Shown here: positions 24,192 to 33,322 of the stretch, one piece after another | How positions within the stretch are numbered: position 1 is the stretch's first letter | Layout of the letters: every line of letters starts with the position of its first letter | Assembly (NCBI RefSeq): GCF_000695095.2 | Contig: NZ_CP011454.1 | Coordinates: 3,534,001 to 3,598,000 of the forward strand | Length of the DNA stretch: 64,000 nucleotides | Reading direction: 5' to 3' | Source: Gemmatimonas phototrophica | Lineage (GTDB): Bacteria > Gemmatimonadota > Gemmatimonadetes > Gemmatimonadales > Gemmatimonadaceae | Made by a program: the position numbers and the translations under genes | Notes under the pieces: generated by a model | The model's input: only the letters and a program-made list of their open reading frames with translations | Told to the model about the DNA's origin: nothing | The model's database searches: none

Positions 24192-25082
24192 TTACTTGGT
24201 CGCCGCCGGTACGGTGCCCGCAATGAACGGCGTCATGCTAGGCGCCTCGGCACCCGCGGATGATTCTTCCGTGACCGTGAACAGCGTAATGCCAGTCATG
24301 CTTGTGGGTGCCTCGATATCGGCCACCATGGCCCGCCCGCTTTCGTCGGGGGTGAAAAGCTTGAGCGGTACCGGCGTGCCATCGCGAATCATCCACAGCA
24401 TGTACGCGCGATTGCTGGCCACCTGAGCGAGGCCGTAGGCATTCACCACCGCCTTGCCGTCGCGCACGTTCCAGAACAGCTGCATGCCGGGACCCGTAGG
24501 GGCCGACGCCTCAAGATTCACCAGCACCACGTTGCCACGGCCCGCCAACAAGGTTGCCAGCAGTTTTTCCTTCTCACTGGTCTTGGCTTCCACCCGCGCC
24601 AGCAGCGACGATTTTTCCTTGTCCTGCCCTTCCAGGGTCGCCACCCTGGCGCGCAGGTCGAGGGCCACAAACAGCGTGGCGGCCAGCCCCGCCGTCATGA
24701 CGGCGGCGGCATACCACCCTGCCCGCCCCGGAGATTTTCCGGCGCGACGTCGATCCATCGGCTCGACCACCGGCATGCTTGGGGGCGTAACGCGCACCGC
24801 ACGGCTGTTGGGTGTAGCGCGCCGGACCTTGGAGTCGAGCGTGAGCGGCGGCGCCTCCCGGTTGATCCGCGCCCGGATCTCGTCGAGCGCATCGGGGACG
24901 TTGGGCAACGGCGCATCGGCGGCAGCCTGAAGCGCGGTGATCTCCTTCTGCAGTTCGGCCGCAAGCGCGGGCGTGCGCAACCCGACTTCGAACGCCGCGA
25001 GGTCATCGGCGTTCAACGTCCCGTACACAAACCCCGGGGCAAGGTCGCGCAGTTGCTCGAGAGTCCGTGGCGTTAGGCTCAT
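24192..25082 (-). CDS. Anti-sigma factor with RskA-like C-terminal domain, no sigma gene adjacent
   Basis: 296 residues from the ATG at 25082; a longer frame to 25127 is less likely. Residues 1-130 are cytoplasmic and helical (MSLTPRTLEQLRDLAPGFV, YGTLNADDLAAFEVGL), matching the sigma-binding part of RskA-type proteins. One membrane helix lies at about 140-160, then a short coiled coil (KSSLLARVEAKTSEKEKLL), then the extracytoplasmic RskA domain (NAYGLAQVASNRAYMLWMI, GITLFTVTEESS). These normally bind an ECF factor such as SigK. No sigma gene flanks it: downstream is the hairpin array, and the 224 bp upstream to rsgA hold nothing I can identify. Confidence 0.85.
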   Translation of the reverse strand: MSLTPRTLEQLRDLAPGFVYGTLNADDLAAFEVGLRTPALAAELQKEITALQAAADAPLPNVPDALDEIRARINREAPPLTLDSKVRRATPNSRAVRVTPPSMPVVEPMDRRRAGKSPGRAGWYAAAVMTAGLAATLFVALDLRARVATLEGQDKEKSSLLARVEAKTSEKEKLLATLLAGRGNVVLVNLEASAPTGPGMQLFWNVRDGKAVVNAYGLAQVASNRAYMLWMIRDGTPVPLKLFTPDESGRAMVADIEAPTSMTGITLFTVTEESSAGAEAPSMTPFIAGTVPAATK

Positions 25083-25306
25083 GGGGCACGCTCCGGCGCG
25101 AAAGCGCGGATCAAATAGAACGCCCACGCGCCATGGCCGCCACGATCTCGTGGTCGGTTGACGGAAGCGCAGAAAGAGACGCGTTGGCGTGAGTCACGGA
25201 CGACCGAAAGAGGCCATGACGGGAGGAATGCGGCTGAACGTATGCCAGGGCCCACCCTCGGGATAGTCCACCCATTTACCCGAACCGGGAACGGGCGGAG
25301 TGCCCG

Positions 25307-26284
25307 TCAGTTCTCCTGAAAGCCCGCCAGCTCCTCGCGCAATTTGACGTAGCTCTCGTAGCGACCGCGGGTGACGGTACCGGCCTCCAGTGCCTCACGG
25401 ATTGCGCATCCGGGCTCCACCGTGTGAATGCAGTCCTGAAAGCGGCAATTTCCCAGCAGCGGGACGAACTCCGGGAAGCAGTGCGCGATGTCGCCGGGAT
25501 CAATGCCCCACAGCCCCACTTCGCGCAGCCCCGGGGTATCCGCGAGATATCCTCCACCCGGCAACGGATGCAGCACGGCCCCCACCGTCGTGTGCCGCCC
25601 CTTGTTCACACTGTCGCTGATCGCGGCGGTGCGCAGGTTGAGCCCGGGGAAGAGATGATTCATGAGCGACGACTTGCCCACGCCCGATGGGCCGGACAAC
25701 GCTGAGCAGCGGTCCTGCAGCTCCGCCCGCAATTCGTCCAGTCCTTCGCCGGTGATCACACTGGTGTAATGCACCGGATATCCCGCCGCGACATGCTCGG
25801 CAAACAACGCCCGTGCACTCGCGGGCGGCACGAGATCGCACTTGTTCACCACGATACGCGCGGCGAGTCCGTTGGCTTCGGCAATGACCAGAAAACGATC
25901 GAGCATGCGTGGATGCGGCTCCGGACGGGCAGCGGCAAAGACGACGAGCACCTGATCGAGATTGGCCACCACCACGCGCTCCCCCCGCGCGCCACTGGGG
26001 GCGCGGCGTGCGAGCTTGCTGCGACGCTCCTGAATGGCGGCAATGGTCCACGACCCGGGATCGCGATTATCCCAGGCACAGGTCACGCGATCGCCCACGG
26101 CGAGCTTGAGTCCGGCCAGTGCTTCGTGCTTGAGTCGCCCGCGCATGGAGGCGCTCAGGGTTGCCCCGCGATCGGTGCGAATATCCCAGATGCCACCGGT
26201 GCCCTGAATGACCACGCCGTCTACCGTGTGCGACTCGGGAGGTGTGGGCCCCAGCTGTACAAACGTGCTCGCGTCCCGCGTCAT
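25307..26284 (-). CDS. rsgA: Ribosome small-subunit biogenesis GTPase RsgA
   Basis: 325 residues; start overlaps the preceding gene as ATGA. Circularly permuted GTPase: an N-terminal OB fold (about 20-90), then G4 (VVNKCDLV), G1 (GPSGVGKSSL) and G3 (DTPGLRE) in the permuted order. A C-terminal zinc motif has CRFQDCIHTVEPGC. It helps late maturation of the 30S subunit and its GTPase is stimulated by the ribosome. Last gene of a five-gene minus-strand run. Confidence 0.96.
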   Translation of the reverse strand: MTRDASTFVQLGPTPPESHTVDGVVIQGTGGIWDIRTDRGATLSASMRGRLKHEALAGLKLAVGDRVTCAWDNRDPGSWTIAAIQERRSKLARRAPSGARGERVVVANLDQVLVVFAAARPEPHPRMLDRFLVIAEANGLAARIVVNKCDLVPPASARALFAEHVAAGYPVHYTSVITGEGLDELRAELQDRCSALSGPSGVGKSSLMNHLFPGLNLRTAAISDSVNKGRHTTVGAVLHPLPGGGYLADTPGLREVGLWGIDPGDIAHCFPEFVPLLGNCRFQDCIHTVEPGCAIREALEAGTVTRGRYESYVKLREELAGFQEN

Positions 26285-26664
26285 GTGGGTCGGCCGGCGC
26301 GTATGAGGCCGTCGAGGGTGGCCTTCACCGTGCCCAGTTGCATGGCGCCCAATTGATGGCGCACGACGGCCTCACTCGTGCCTTTCACGAGAAACTCCGT
26401 CTCGAGGTGTCCCTGCACTTCCGGCTCCCCGAGTCCCCAGCGCACGAAAAAGAGGTAGGCGCCCCATGGGGCAGCGACCACACCGGTCGTGTCGGTGAGA
26501 ATGTCGGCCGAATAGGAGTGACCATCCACTCCTTCAAAGGCCGCCGGGCGCTTGTGCACGGCCATGTATCCGCCAAGCGTGCGTTCATCACCCGCCTCGT
26601 GGTCTGGCGGGTGATGATGCCCATGATGGACCTCGGGCGTGCCGTCAGGCTGCTCAGCCGCCAA
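26281..26664 (-). CDS. Unknown protein with His-rich N-terminus, 127 aa, TTG start
   Basis: I do not recognise the family. The only usable early start is a TTG at 26664, supported by AAGGAG four bases upstream, inside the 3' end of the proline dehydrogenase gene (11-base overlap). The N-terminus is rich in His and Asp (VHHGHHHPPDHEAGDE). The body has SYSADILTDTTG and APWGAYLFFVRWG, and no signal peptide or membrane helix. Both ends overlap neighbours (proline dehydrogenase before, rsgA after as ATGA), so it is translated as part of the operon. Some metal binding by the tail is possible. Confidence 0.75.
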   Translation of the reverse strand: MAAEQPDGTPEVHHGHHHPPDHEAGDERTLGGYMAVHKRPAAFEGVDGHSYSADILTDTTGVVAAPWGAYLFFVRWGLGEPEVQGHLETEFLVKGTSEAVVRHQLGAMQLGTVKATLDGLIRAGRPT

Positions 26665-27583
26665 GCGACTCCTTCACAATGTTGCCCGCCATGAACGCAA
26701 TGTTGGCCGGACGTTCGGCGAGACGACGCATGAGATACGGATACCACTGGCTGCCGAACGGCACGTACACACGCATACGGTATCCTTCCTTTACAATCTG
26801 CTCCTGCAGATCGCGGCGGACACCGTAGAGCATCTGAAATTCGAAGCGGTCGGGAGCAATGCCCTTTTCCTTGGCGAACCGCTTGGCTTCCGCAATGATG
26901 GCTTCGTCGTGCGTGGCAATGCCCGGATAGCGCCCTTCCAGCATGAGCGTATGCATGGCCGCGACGTAGTTCTTGTCCACATCGGCCTTGTCGGGAAACG
27001 CCACGGCGGGCGGCTCGAGATACGCGCCTTTGCAGATGCGCACCCGCGCCGACAGCTTGTTGGCGCGTGCCACATCGGCCAGCGTGCGACGCAGCGAGCT
27101 TTGCAGCACCACGCCCACGTTGTTCTCGTGCCCCGGGAACAGCTTCTGTTCGAAGGTATCCAGCGTGCGATCGGTGTACGCACTCGATTCCATGTCGAGC
27201 CGCACGAAGCTGTCGTACTGCTTGGCCCGTGCAATGACGTCACGCACAATCTCGACGCCCAAATCATCGGAGATGTCCTGACCGAGCGCCGTCAGCTTGA
27301 CCGACACGTTGGCATCGAGCGTCCGCGCATGGATGCGATCGAGAATCTCGAGATATTGACGCCCGGTTTCGCGGGCTTCCGCTTCGCTGTGCACGCTCTC
27401 ACCAAGGAGATCGAGCGAGGCCGAAATGCCTTTGGCGTTCAGCTGAGCGACCGCATCAAGGGCGGTATTGACCGTCTCACCGGCCACGAAGCGAGACGCC
27501 ATCTTCCGGGCAAAGCCGACGTTCTTGACGAAGTCGAAAATGCCCTGCTGGCGGGAGAGATAGAGGAGGGACGAACGAAGCAT
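26654..27583 (-). CDS. Proline dehydrogenase (monofunctional)
   Basis: 309 residues, the length of stand-alone PRODH rather than bifunctional PutA. The FAD-binding barrel shows SASLDLLGESVHSEAEA, VSVKLTALGQDI, RLDMESSAYTDRTLD, RVRICKGAYLEPP and the C-terminal RMRVYVPFGSQWYPYLMRRL. It oxidises proline to pyrroline-5-carboxylate, passing electrons to quinone. No P5C dehydrogenase gene is in the window. The ATG lies nine bases after the stop of the M14 peptidase gene, so the peptidase that releases amino acids and the enzyme that burns proline share a transcript. Confidence 0.95.
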   Translation of the reverse strand: MLRSSLLYLSRQQGIFDFVKNVGFARKMASRFVAGETVNTALDAVAQLNAKGISASLDLLGESVHSEAEARETGRQYLEILDRIHARTLDANVSVKLTALGQDISDDLGVEIVRDVIARAKQYDSFVRLDMESSAYTDRTLDTFEQKLFPGHENNVGVVLQSSLRRTLADVARANKLSARVRICKGAYLEPPAVAFPDKADVDKNYVAAMHTLMLEGRYPGIATHDEAIIAEAKRFAKEKGIAPDRFEFQMLYGVRRDLQEQIVKEGYRMRVYVPFGSQWYPYLMRRLAERPANIAFMAGNIVKESLGG

Positions 27584-27592
27584 GGCAGGAAA

Positions 27593-29245
27593 CTAACGGA
27601 GGGGAGCGGCCAAACGGACCACCGGTGCCACTTTCCCTTTCTCAAGGACCGAATCGAAGACGTTCCAGGTCAGGAGGCCGTCATCGCTCTCGGGCTCGAG
27701 CAGGAGCATGGCCAGCAGGTCTCGGCGGGTTCCGGACGGCACGACCAGACTGCCGGCGGGGAGCTCCCGGGTCGCTTCTCTCCAGCGACCGCCTACTGAC
27801 ACCTCCCGGTGCCCCTGAAAGGGGCGCCCCGAAAAGACGACGGTATCAATAACGAATTCCTGCAGGGCAACGGTCACGGCCGACGTGAGCACCCGAATGG
27901 GCACCCCATGCGCTTCGAGGAGTTGGCGGGCTTTGGGCCAGTCGCCGCTGATGGCATACCCGGCCGCCGAGGCGGGCCGATTCAGGCTGGCTTCAAACCG
28001 ATCCACCACCGGCATGCGCTGGGCGGTAATCACACCGGATCGCTGAATACCCCGCGGGACGCCCGGCTGGGTGAGACGCGTGCTATCGGGAAGCCGGTCG
28101 AGGCGCTCCACCAGCACTTCCTGGGTCTCGGGGCGCGTCGTGAAGCGGGCGCGCACCGGAACGGATGTGCTCACCCCGGCGCCGAAGGTGGCGGCCGCCA
28201 CGCCCGCGCGGACCCGGTCGGTGACGCGGCGGCGATCTTCCGCCACATACGACAGGATTTCCTGCACGAACGCGCGCGTGCTGGCCACACGGCGCTCAAA
28301 GGGGTCGTGTGAGTAGGCCTCGCTGAGAATGCTGATGCCACCCCGCAACCCCACGTAATTGGTGCCGTAGCGCTGCTTGTGCTCGTAGGTGGCCCATCCC
28401 GACTTGGTGTCGGCGGTAATGCTTTCCCGGCCGTTGCTCCCCGTGAAGTTGCCGTACGGGAAGACCTCGAAGTTGTGCTTCGCCTTCATGCGGCGGCGAA
28501 TTTCCGGCAACAGCGTATCGGCCGTGAAGGGCGCCAGCGGCGCCGCCGGATGCAGCGACGGCGAGTAGGTGAGCGCATACCCGTGATAGCTGCCGTTCGT
28601 GGTGTGCAAATCCATGAACAGATCGGGCTCCCAGGCGTTCAAGGCCGCCAGCGCACCATTGGTCTCCGGCGCCTCGGCCTTCACATAATCGCGATTGAGA
28701 TCGAGCCCGGCGCCGTTGGGACGCTCGCCGATCATCTCGGGCCCGTTCTGCGCGCCGCGATTGCGGGCCTGCGCCGCCAGCTTGTCGTTACCATCGGTGT
28801 TGTACATGGGCACCACCACCACCACGAGCGAATCGAGCACATTGGGGCGCGCCCCGAAGCTCCACTCCCGCAGCAGTGCCAGCACCGCTTCTTTGCCTTC
28901 CACTTCGCCGGCGTGAATGTTGGCCTGCAGATACACCACCGGCCGTCCAAGACGGCGCGCCTCGGCAGGCGTGCGCACGAGCGGGCGAGAGGCCACCACG
29001 AGGGGCACGGATTTGCCCATGGGCGACGTGGCGAGTTGGCTCACACTGATCGGTGCGCCCAGCACCCGCAACGAATCCACGAACGCCAGCATGTCAGCGT
29101 ATGTCGTTGTTTCGAGGTAGGTGGTGCGTTCCGCGCGGGTGCGAGGCAGCGCCGCCGCCGTTGGTGCGGGTGTTGGCGTGGGAGCGCAGGCCGCCAGCAG
29201 GGCAAGAGCGGCCGTCGCGCGACGCCGTAACGTTTTCTGATGCAT
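27593..29245 (-). CDS. M14 family zinc carboxypeptidase, lipoprotein
   Basis: 550 residues from the ATG at 29245, which shares one base with the stop of the upstream DinB gene. The lipobox is LALLAACAP. The zinc site is in NIHAGEVEGKEAV (His and Glu) and the second histidine in MDLHTTNGS; VVVVPMYNTDGND and GLDLNRDYVKAEAPE match the substrate pocket. These enzymes remove C-terminal residues or cut peptidoglycan peptides outside the cytoplasm. The C-terminal 250 residues are an extra beta-rich region common in the M14 proteins of this type. The proline dehydrogenase gene follows directly. Confidence 0.9.
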   Translation of the reverse strand: MHQKTLRRRATAALALLAACAPTPTPAPTAAALPRTRAERTTYLETTTYADMLAFVDSLRVLGAPISVSQLATSPMGKSVPLVVASRPLVRTPAEARRLGRPVVYLQANIHAGEVEGKEAVLALLREWSFGARPNVLDSLVVVVVPMYNTDGNDKLAAQARNRGAQNGPEMIGERPNGAGLDLNRDYVKAEAPETNGALAALNAWEPDLFMDLHTTNGSYHGYALTYSPSLHPAAPLAPFTADTLLPEIRRRMKAKHNFEVFPYGNFTGSNGRESITADTKSGWATYEHKQRYGTNYVGLRGGISILSEAYSHDPFERRVASTRAFVQEILSYVAEDRRRVTDRVRAGVAAATFGAGVSTSVPVRARFTTRPETQEVLVERLDRLPDSTRLTQPGVPRGIQRSGVITAQRMPVVDRFEASLNRPASAAGYAISGDWPKARQLLEAHGVPIRVLTSAVTVALQEFVIDTVVFSGRPFQGHREVSVGGRWREATRELPAGSLVVPSGTRRDLLAMLLLEPESDDGLLTWNVFDSVLEKGKVAPVVRLAAPLR

Positions 29246-29790
29246 TACACCTCCAACGCGGCGAGCACCGCGCGCAACTGGACCAGATGGCGCCGCTGAT
29301 GCTGCGCGATGAAGATGCCCCACTGATAGCCGTTGAGCGGACCAAGAATGGGGTGCGGAGCACTCACTTCCGCCAGCGCCCGGCCGGACGCCGCCGCATA
29401 CGCCGCGATGACCCGTTCACGCGCCACCTGCTGTGTCTGCACCGCCGTGTCCAGCGAAAGACCGGCACGCGGCGCCACCATGTCGGGGGCCTCAATGCGT
29501 CGTACGCTGGAATCTTCCACGTGAAATCGCGCCAGTGTGGGCAGGATGGGGGCGCTCTCGGTTTCGGTGGTGCCCTCCGCCTGCTTGATCAGCTTGGAGA
29601 CCAGACGGCCGGTACCATCTTCCACGATGGCCAGATGCTCGACGATGTGCGCCGCCGACCACGTTCCTTCGCGCACCACCGTCTGTGAATGGGTGGCCGG
29701 TACACGCGCCAGCAACGCCTGCATGTCCGACTGGGCGTCCCTCAGCTGCGTGAGGACTTCCTCAATGCGCGGGTGTGGCGTGGTGGTCAT
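29245..29790 (-). CDS. DinB superfamily protein
   Basis: 181 residues. The four-helix DinB fold is indicated by a possible metal-site histidine in SAAHIVEHLAIVEDG and a conserved C-terminal pair in FIAQHQRRHLVQLRAVL. These proteins are metal-dependent; some are thiol transferases, most are uncharacterised. It is the first gene of the run dinB / M14 / proline dehydrogenase / unknown / rsgA, and the 24 bases between it and the fadJ-like stop hold no visible terminator, so read-through from upstream is possible. Confidence 0.85.
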   Translation of the reverse strand: MTTTPHPRIEEVLTQLRDAQSDMQALLARVPATHSQTVVREGTWSAAHIVEHLAIVEDGTGRLVSKLIKQAEGTTETESAPILPTLARFHVEDSSVRRIEAPDMVAPRAGLSLDTAVQTQQVARERVIAAYAAASGRALAEVSAPHPILGPLNGYQWGIFIAQHQRRHLVQLRAVLAALEV

Positions 29791-29814
29791 AAGGGAAAGA
29801 AAGAGTTGGAAGTG

Positions 29815-31971
29815 CTACGGATGAAACCGCCGCCCCGTTGCTGCCATCTCGCGCAACATCGCCGCTGGTTCAAAGCGGCCAGGGAAGCGGGTATTCAGGG
29901 CGTCGAGCTGCTGCACCACCGTTGAGGCGCCGAGTGTATCAAGGTGCCGGAAGGGTCCCCCGAGAAACGGAGGGAAGCCAATGCCGAACACCGCGCCGAT
30001 GTCACCGTCACGCGCATTGCGAATGATGCCGTGCTGCAGGCACCGCACGGCTTCGTTGAGCATGGGGAGTACACACCGTTGCTGGATCTCATCGGCCAGC
30101 ACCGTATGTCGCGTGCCGCCGGCCGGCGTGAGAGCATACACCGACTCGTCCACCCCCTCGCGCTTGCCCTGCTCGCTGTAGCGATAGAACCCCTTCCGCG
30201 CTTTTCGCCCCACCCGGCCACTCTCCACCACCCGCTGCAGTGTGGTGGACGGCAACATGCGATCGCCAAACGCAGCAGCCATGATGGGCCCCGATTTGCC
30301 GGCAATATCCAGCCCCACTTCGTCGAGCAGCGTGATGGGCCCCACCGGAAATCCGAACGCCGTCAGTGCGCTATCGACATCCTCAATCCGGGCCCCGTCG
30401 TCCAGCAACCGGCCGGCCTCGTTGAGATACGGCGCCAGAATGCGATTCACGTAAAAGCCCGCGCCATCCTGCACCACAATGACGGTCTTCCCCAGCTGCC
30501 GCCCATACTGCACCGCGGTGGCGGTGGACTCGGCGCTGGTGAATGGGGTCACGATAACCTCCAGCAGCGGCATCTTGTGCACCGGCGAGAAGAAGTGCAT
30601 GCCGAGCACCTGCTCGGGGCGCGTCGCTGCCGCGGCAATCTCGCGAATGGGGATGGTGCTGGTGTTGGACGCAAAGATGGCTGTGGGCGCCGCGTCCTCC
30701 ACTTCACGGAGCACCTGGTGCTTCACCGCCAGATCTTCAAACACCGCCTCGATCACGATGTCCGCGTTGGCGAACCCGCGATAGTCGGTCGTCCCACCAA
30801 TCAGGGAGAGCGTGTCGTCCAGCTGCAAGCGCGAGATCTGCTTTTTCCGCAGCCGTTCGCGCAGCAGATCGCGCACCGAGCGCCATCCTGCGGCCAGCCG
30901 CTCCAGCGACGCGTCTTTGAGGCGCACCTGCGTGCCAGCCTGCACCGCCACACCGGCAATGCCCGCTCCCATGAAGCCTGCACCCAGTACGCCGATCTTC
31001 TTCACGGCGCGCGCCGTGGCCGTTACGCCATCGGGGAGCCCGCTATCCTTCTTGAGCGCCGTGGTCGCAAAGAACAGCGAAGCGAGCTGTCGGCACTCCG
31101 GTGAAACCGCGAGGGCACCAAAGCGACGTGCCTCTTCCGCCAGCCCTGCCTCCATCCCTTCGGCATAACCCAACTGTATGACGTCGATGGCGGCCAAGGG
31201 GGCCGGATAATGACCGCGCGTTTTGGCGAGCACACTTTCGCGCGCTTTTTTGAACACCACCTTGCGCCCGAGTGCGTTGTCTTCGAGCAGCATGGTGGTG
31301 GCGCTTTGCGCCCGCGCCTTGGACGGTGGCGTTCGACCGGCCGCCAGATCACGCACGCGACGAACCGCGATGTCGCGCAGGATGGAGGGGTGCACCAACT
31401 CATGCACCAGTCCCATCTGCCATGCCTTTCTCGCCCGGATGTTCTTGCCGGTCAGAATCATGTCGAGCGCCGCCTGCAGCCCCACGGTACGCGGCAACCG
31501 CTGCGTGCCCCCTGCTCCGGGAATGAGTCCCAGTTGCACTTCCGGCAACGCCAGCATGGTTTTGGCATGCTCAGTGGCCAGGCGATAGCGACAGGCCAGC
31601 GCCACTTCGAGTCCACCACCGAGGGCGGCACCATGGATGGCAGCCACCATCGGCTTTGACATGGTCGCCAAGCGGTTCAGCAGCGCATGTCCGCCGCGCG
31701 ACAAGGCTTCTCCCTGACTGGCCTCGGTAATGCGCGTCAGCTCCTCGATATCGGCACCAGCAATCCAGCTGTCCGGCTTCCCGCTCACCAGCACCGCACC
31801 TACGATGGTGGGGTCACGCTCAATGCGGGCAAAGCACTGTTCGAACACCGGGCCAATGCGGGAGTTGAGCGTATTGACCGGCGACTGCGGCTGATCGTAC
31901 GAAATCAGCGCCACGCCATCCTGCACGCTCAGTACCAGCCCCGTCTCGGCATCTTCGAACAACACGTGCAT
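29815..31971 (-). CDS. fadJ: Fatty acid oxidation complex alpha subunit (enoyl-CoA hydratase / 3-hydroxyacyl-CoA dehydrogenase)
   Basis: 718 residues from the ATG at 31971; a GTG at 31986 overlapping the thiolase stop and preceded by GGAG is an alternative. Residues 1-190 are the crotonase domain (DSWIAGADIEEL, HGAALGGGLEVALACRYR, PEVQLGLIPGAGGTQRLPR). The NAD-binding dehydrogenase domain begins near residue 320 (KKIGVLGAGFMGAGIAGVA), with FFSPVHKMPLLEVI, and two C-terminal dehydrogenase domains follow. It hydrates enoyl-CoA and oxidises the product to 3-ketoacyl-CoA. The thiolase that completes the cycle is encoded immediately upstream. Confidence 0.93.
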   Translation of the reverse strand: MHVLFEDAETGLVLSVQDGVALISYDQPQSPVNTLNSRIGPVFEQCFARIERDPTIVGAVLVSGKPDSWIAGADIEELTRITEASQGEALSRGGHALLNRLATMSKPMVAAIHGAALGGGLEVALACRYRLATEHAKTMLALPEVQLGLIPGAGGTQRLPRTVGLQAALDMILTGKNIRARKAWQMGLVHELVHPSILRDIAVRRVRDLAAGRTPPSKARAQSATTMLLEDNALGRKVVFKKARESVLAKTRGHYPAPLAAIDVIQLGYAEGMEAGLAEEARRFGALAVSPECRQLASLFFATTALKKDSGLPDGVTATARAVKKIGVLGAGFMGAGIAGVAVQAGTQVRLKDASLERLAAGWRSVRDLLRERLRKKQISRLQLDDTLSLIGGTTDYRGFANADIVIEAVFEDLAVKHQVLREVEDAAPTAIFASNTSTIPIREIAAAATRPEQVLGMHFFSPVHKMPLLEVIVTPFTSAESTATAVQYGRQLGKTVIVVQDGAGFYVNRILAPYLNEAGRLLDDGARIEDVDSALTAFGFPVGPITLLDEVGLDIAGKSGPIMAAAFGDRMLPSTTLQRVVESGRVGRKARKGFYRYSEQGKREGVDESVYALTPAGGTRHTVLADEIQQRCVLPMLNEAVRCLQHGIIRNARDGDIGAVFGIGFPPFLGGPFRHLDTLGASTVVQQLDALNTRFPGRFEPAAMLREMAATGRRFHP

Positions 31972-31982
31972 GGACGAACCGG

Positions 31983-33278
31983 TCACGGGCGCTCCACGAT
32001 CATGGCGTGTCCCATGCCACCCGCCGCGCAGACGGTCAGCATACCAAACTGACCACCGCGCCGCTGCAGTTCGTTGCACAGCGTGGTGAGCACCCGTCCA
32101 CCGGTGGCTCCAAACGGGTGCCCAATGGAAAGCGAACCGCCCATGACATTCAGCGTATCCTGATTGACCTCGCCCACAGGTGTGGAGCGTCCGGCCCGCG
32201 CCGCCCAGGTGGACGATGCCAGCCCCTGCACGTTGCTCAACACCTGCGCCGCAAACGCCTCGTGCATCTCCACGAGATCAATGTCTTTGAGCGACAGCCC
32301 GGCGCGTTCGAGCGCGATGGGAGCCGCCAGTACCGGCGCCTGCAACAGCTGCTCTCCCGGATCGACGGCAGCGTACGCGTAGGAGCGAATGAACGCCAGC
32401 GGTGTGTACCCTAACGCCTTGGCCCGCTCCTCACTCATAAGCAACACGGCACTCGCGCCATCGGTGAGCGGGCTGGCATTGCCGGCGGTGACGCTGCCGT
32501 ATTGCCGGTCGAACACCGGCTTGAGTGCGGCCAGCTGCTCATACGTGGAGTCGCGGCGGACCCCGTTGTCGGTATCCAGCATGCGGTCGTACGCTGGTGG
32601 CATGGGCACCGGCACGATTTCCGCCGTGAGTCGGCCATCCTCGAGCCCGCGGGCCGCCTGCGTATGCGAGCGGACGGCAAAGCGATCCTGTGCCTCGCGC
32701 GAAATGCCGTTCAGCTTGGCCATCTTGTCCGCGCTCTGGCCCATGCTTTCACCCGTACTCGGTTCCGTAATGGCCGGCGTAATGGGCACGAAATCCCGGG
32801 GACGCACACGGGCCAATGTCGTCACGCGCTGCGACATGCTCTTTGCCTTTGATGCCGCGACGAGAATGTCACTCATGCCGCGCGAATGCAGAATGGGCAC
32901 CTGCGTGAGACTCTCACTGCCCCCGGCAATGGCTACGTGCGCGTGCCCGAGCGCAATCTGATCGGCCGCGTCAGTAATGGCCTGATTGGCCGACGCACAC
33001 GCCCGGCTCACCGTGTAGGCCTGCAGGGTTTTGGGGAAGTGCGGCAGGAGCGCGACCTCCCGTGCGAGATTGGGCGCGAGCACGGACTGCACCACGGTGC
33101 CGAACACCAGCAAGTCCACGGCACTGCCGTCGAGATTGCTGCGTTGTACCAGCTCGCCTACAGCGAAACGGCCAAGGTCGATGGCCGTGTAGTCCTTGAG
33201 CGCCGTACCGGAGCGCGCGAATGGCGTACGGACGCCCGCGACAATGGCGACACGACGCCCGTTACCAAAGGTGGGCAT
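31983..33278 (-). CDS. fadI: Acetyl-CoA acyltransferase (3-ketoacyl-CoA thiolase)
   Basis: 431 residues. The nucleophilic cysteine is in SRACASANQ near residue 94; the C-terminal catalytic motifs are EMHEAFAAQVL, GHPFGATGGR and CAAGGMG. It cleaves 3-ketoacyl-CoA to acetyl-CoA and a shortened acyl-CoA. The length and the EMHEAFA motif fit the FadI rather than the FadA branch. First gene of the two-gene beta-oxidation operon, divergent from glpD with only 44 bp between the start codons, so their promoters must overlap. Confidence 0.94.
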   Translation of the reverse strand: MPTFGNGRRVAIVAGVRTPFARSGTALKDYTAIDLGRFAVGELVQRSNLDGSAVDLLVFGTVVQSVLAPNLAREVALLPHFPKTLQAYTVSRACASANQAITDAADQIALGHAHVAIAGGSESLTQVPILHSRGMSDILVAASKAKSMSQRVTTLARVRPRDFVPITPAITEPSTGESMGQSADKMAKLNGISREAQDRFAVRSHTQAARGLEDGRLTAEIVPVPMPPAYDRMLDTDNGVRRDSTYEQLAALKPVFDRQYGSVTAGNASPLTDGASAVLLMSEERAKALGYTPLAFIRSYAYAAVDPGEQLLQAPVLAAPIALERAGLSLKDIDLVEMHEAFAAQVLSNVQGLASSTWAARAGRSTPVGEVNQDTLNVMGGSLSIGHPFGATGGRVLTTLCNELQRRGGQFGMLTVCAAGGMGHAMIVERP

Positions 33279-33322
33279 GCCGAAAGCTAGCGACAGACCG
33301 GTCCTCCGGCGATGATGCAGTC

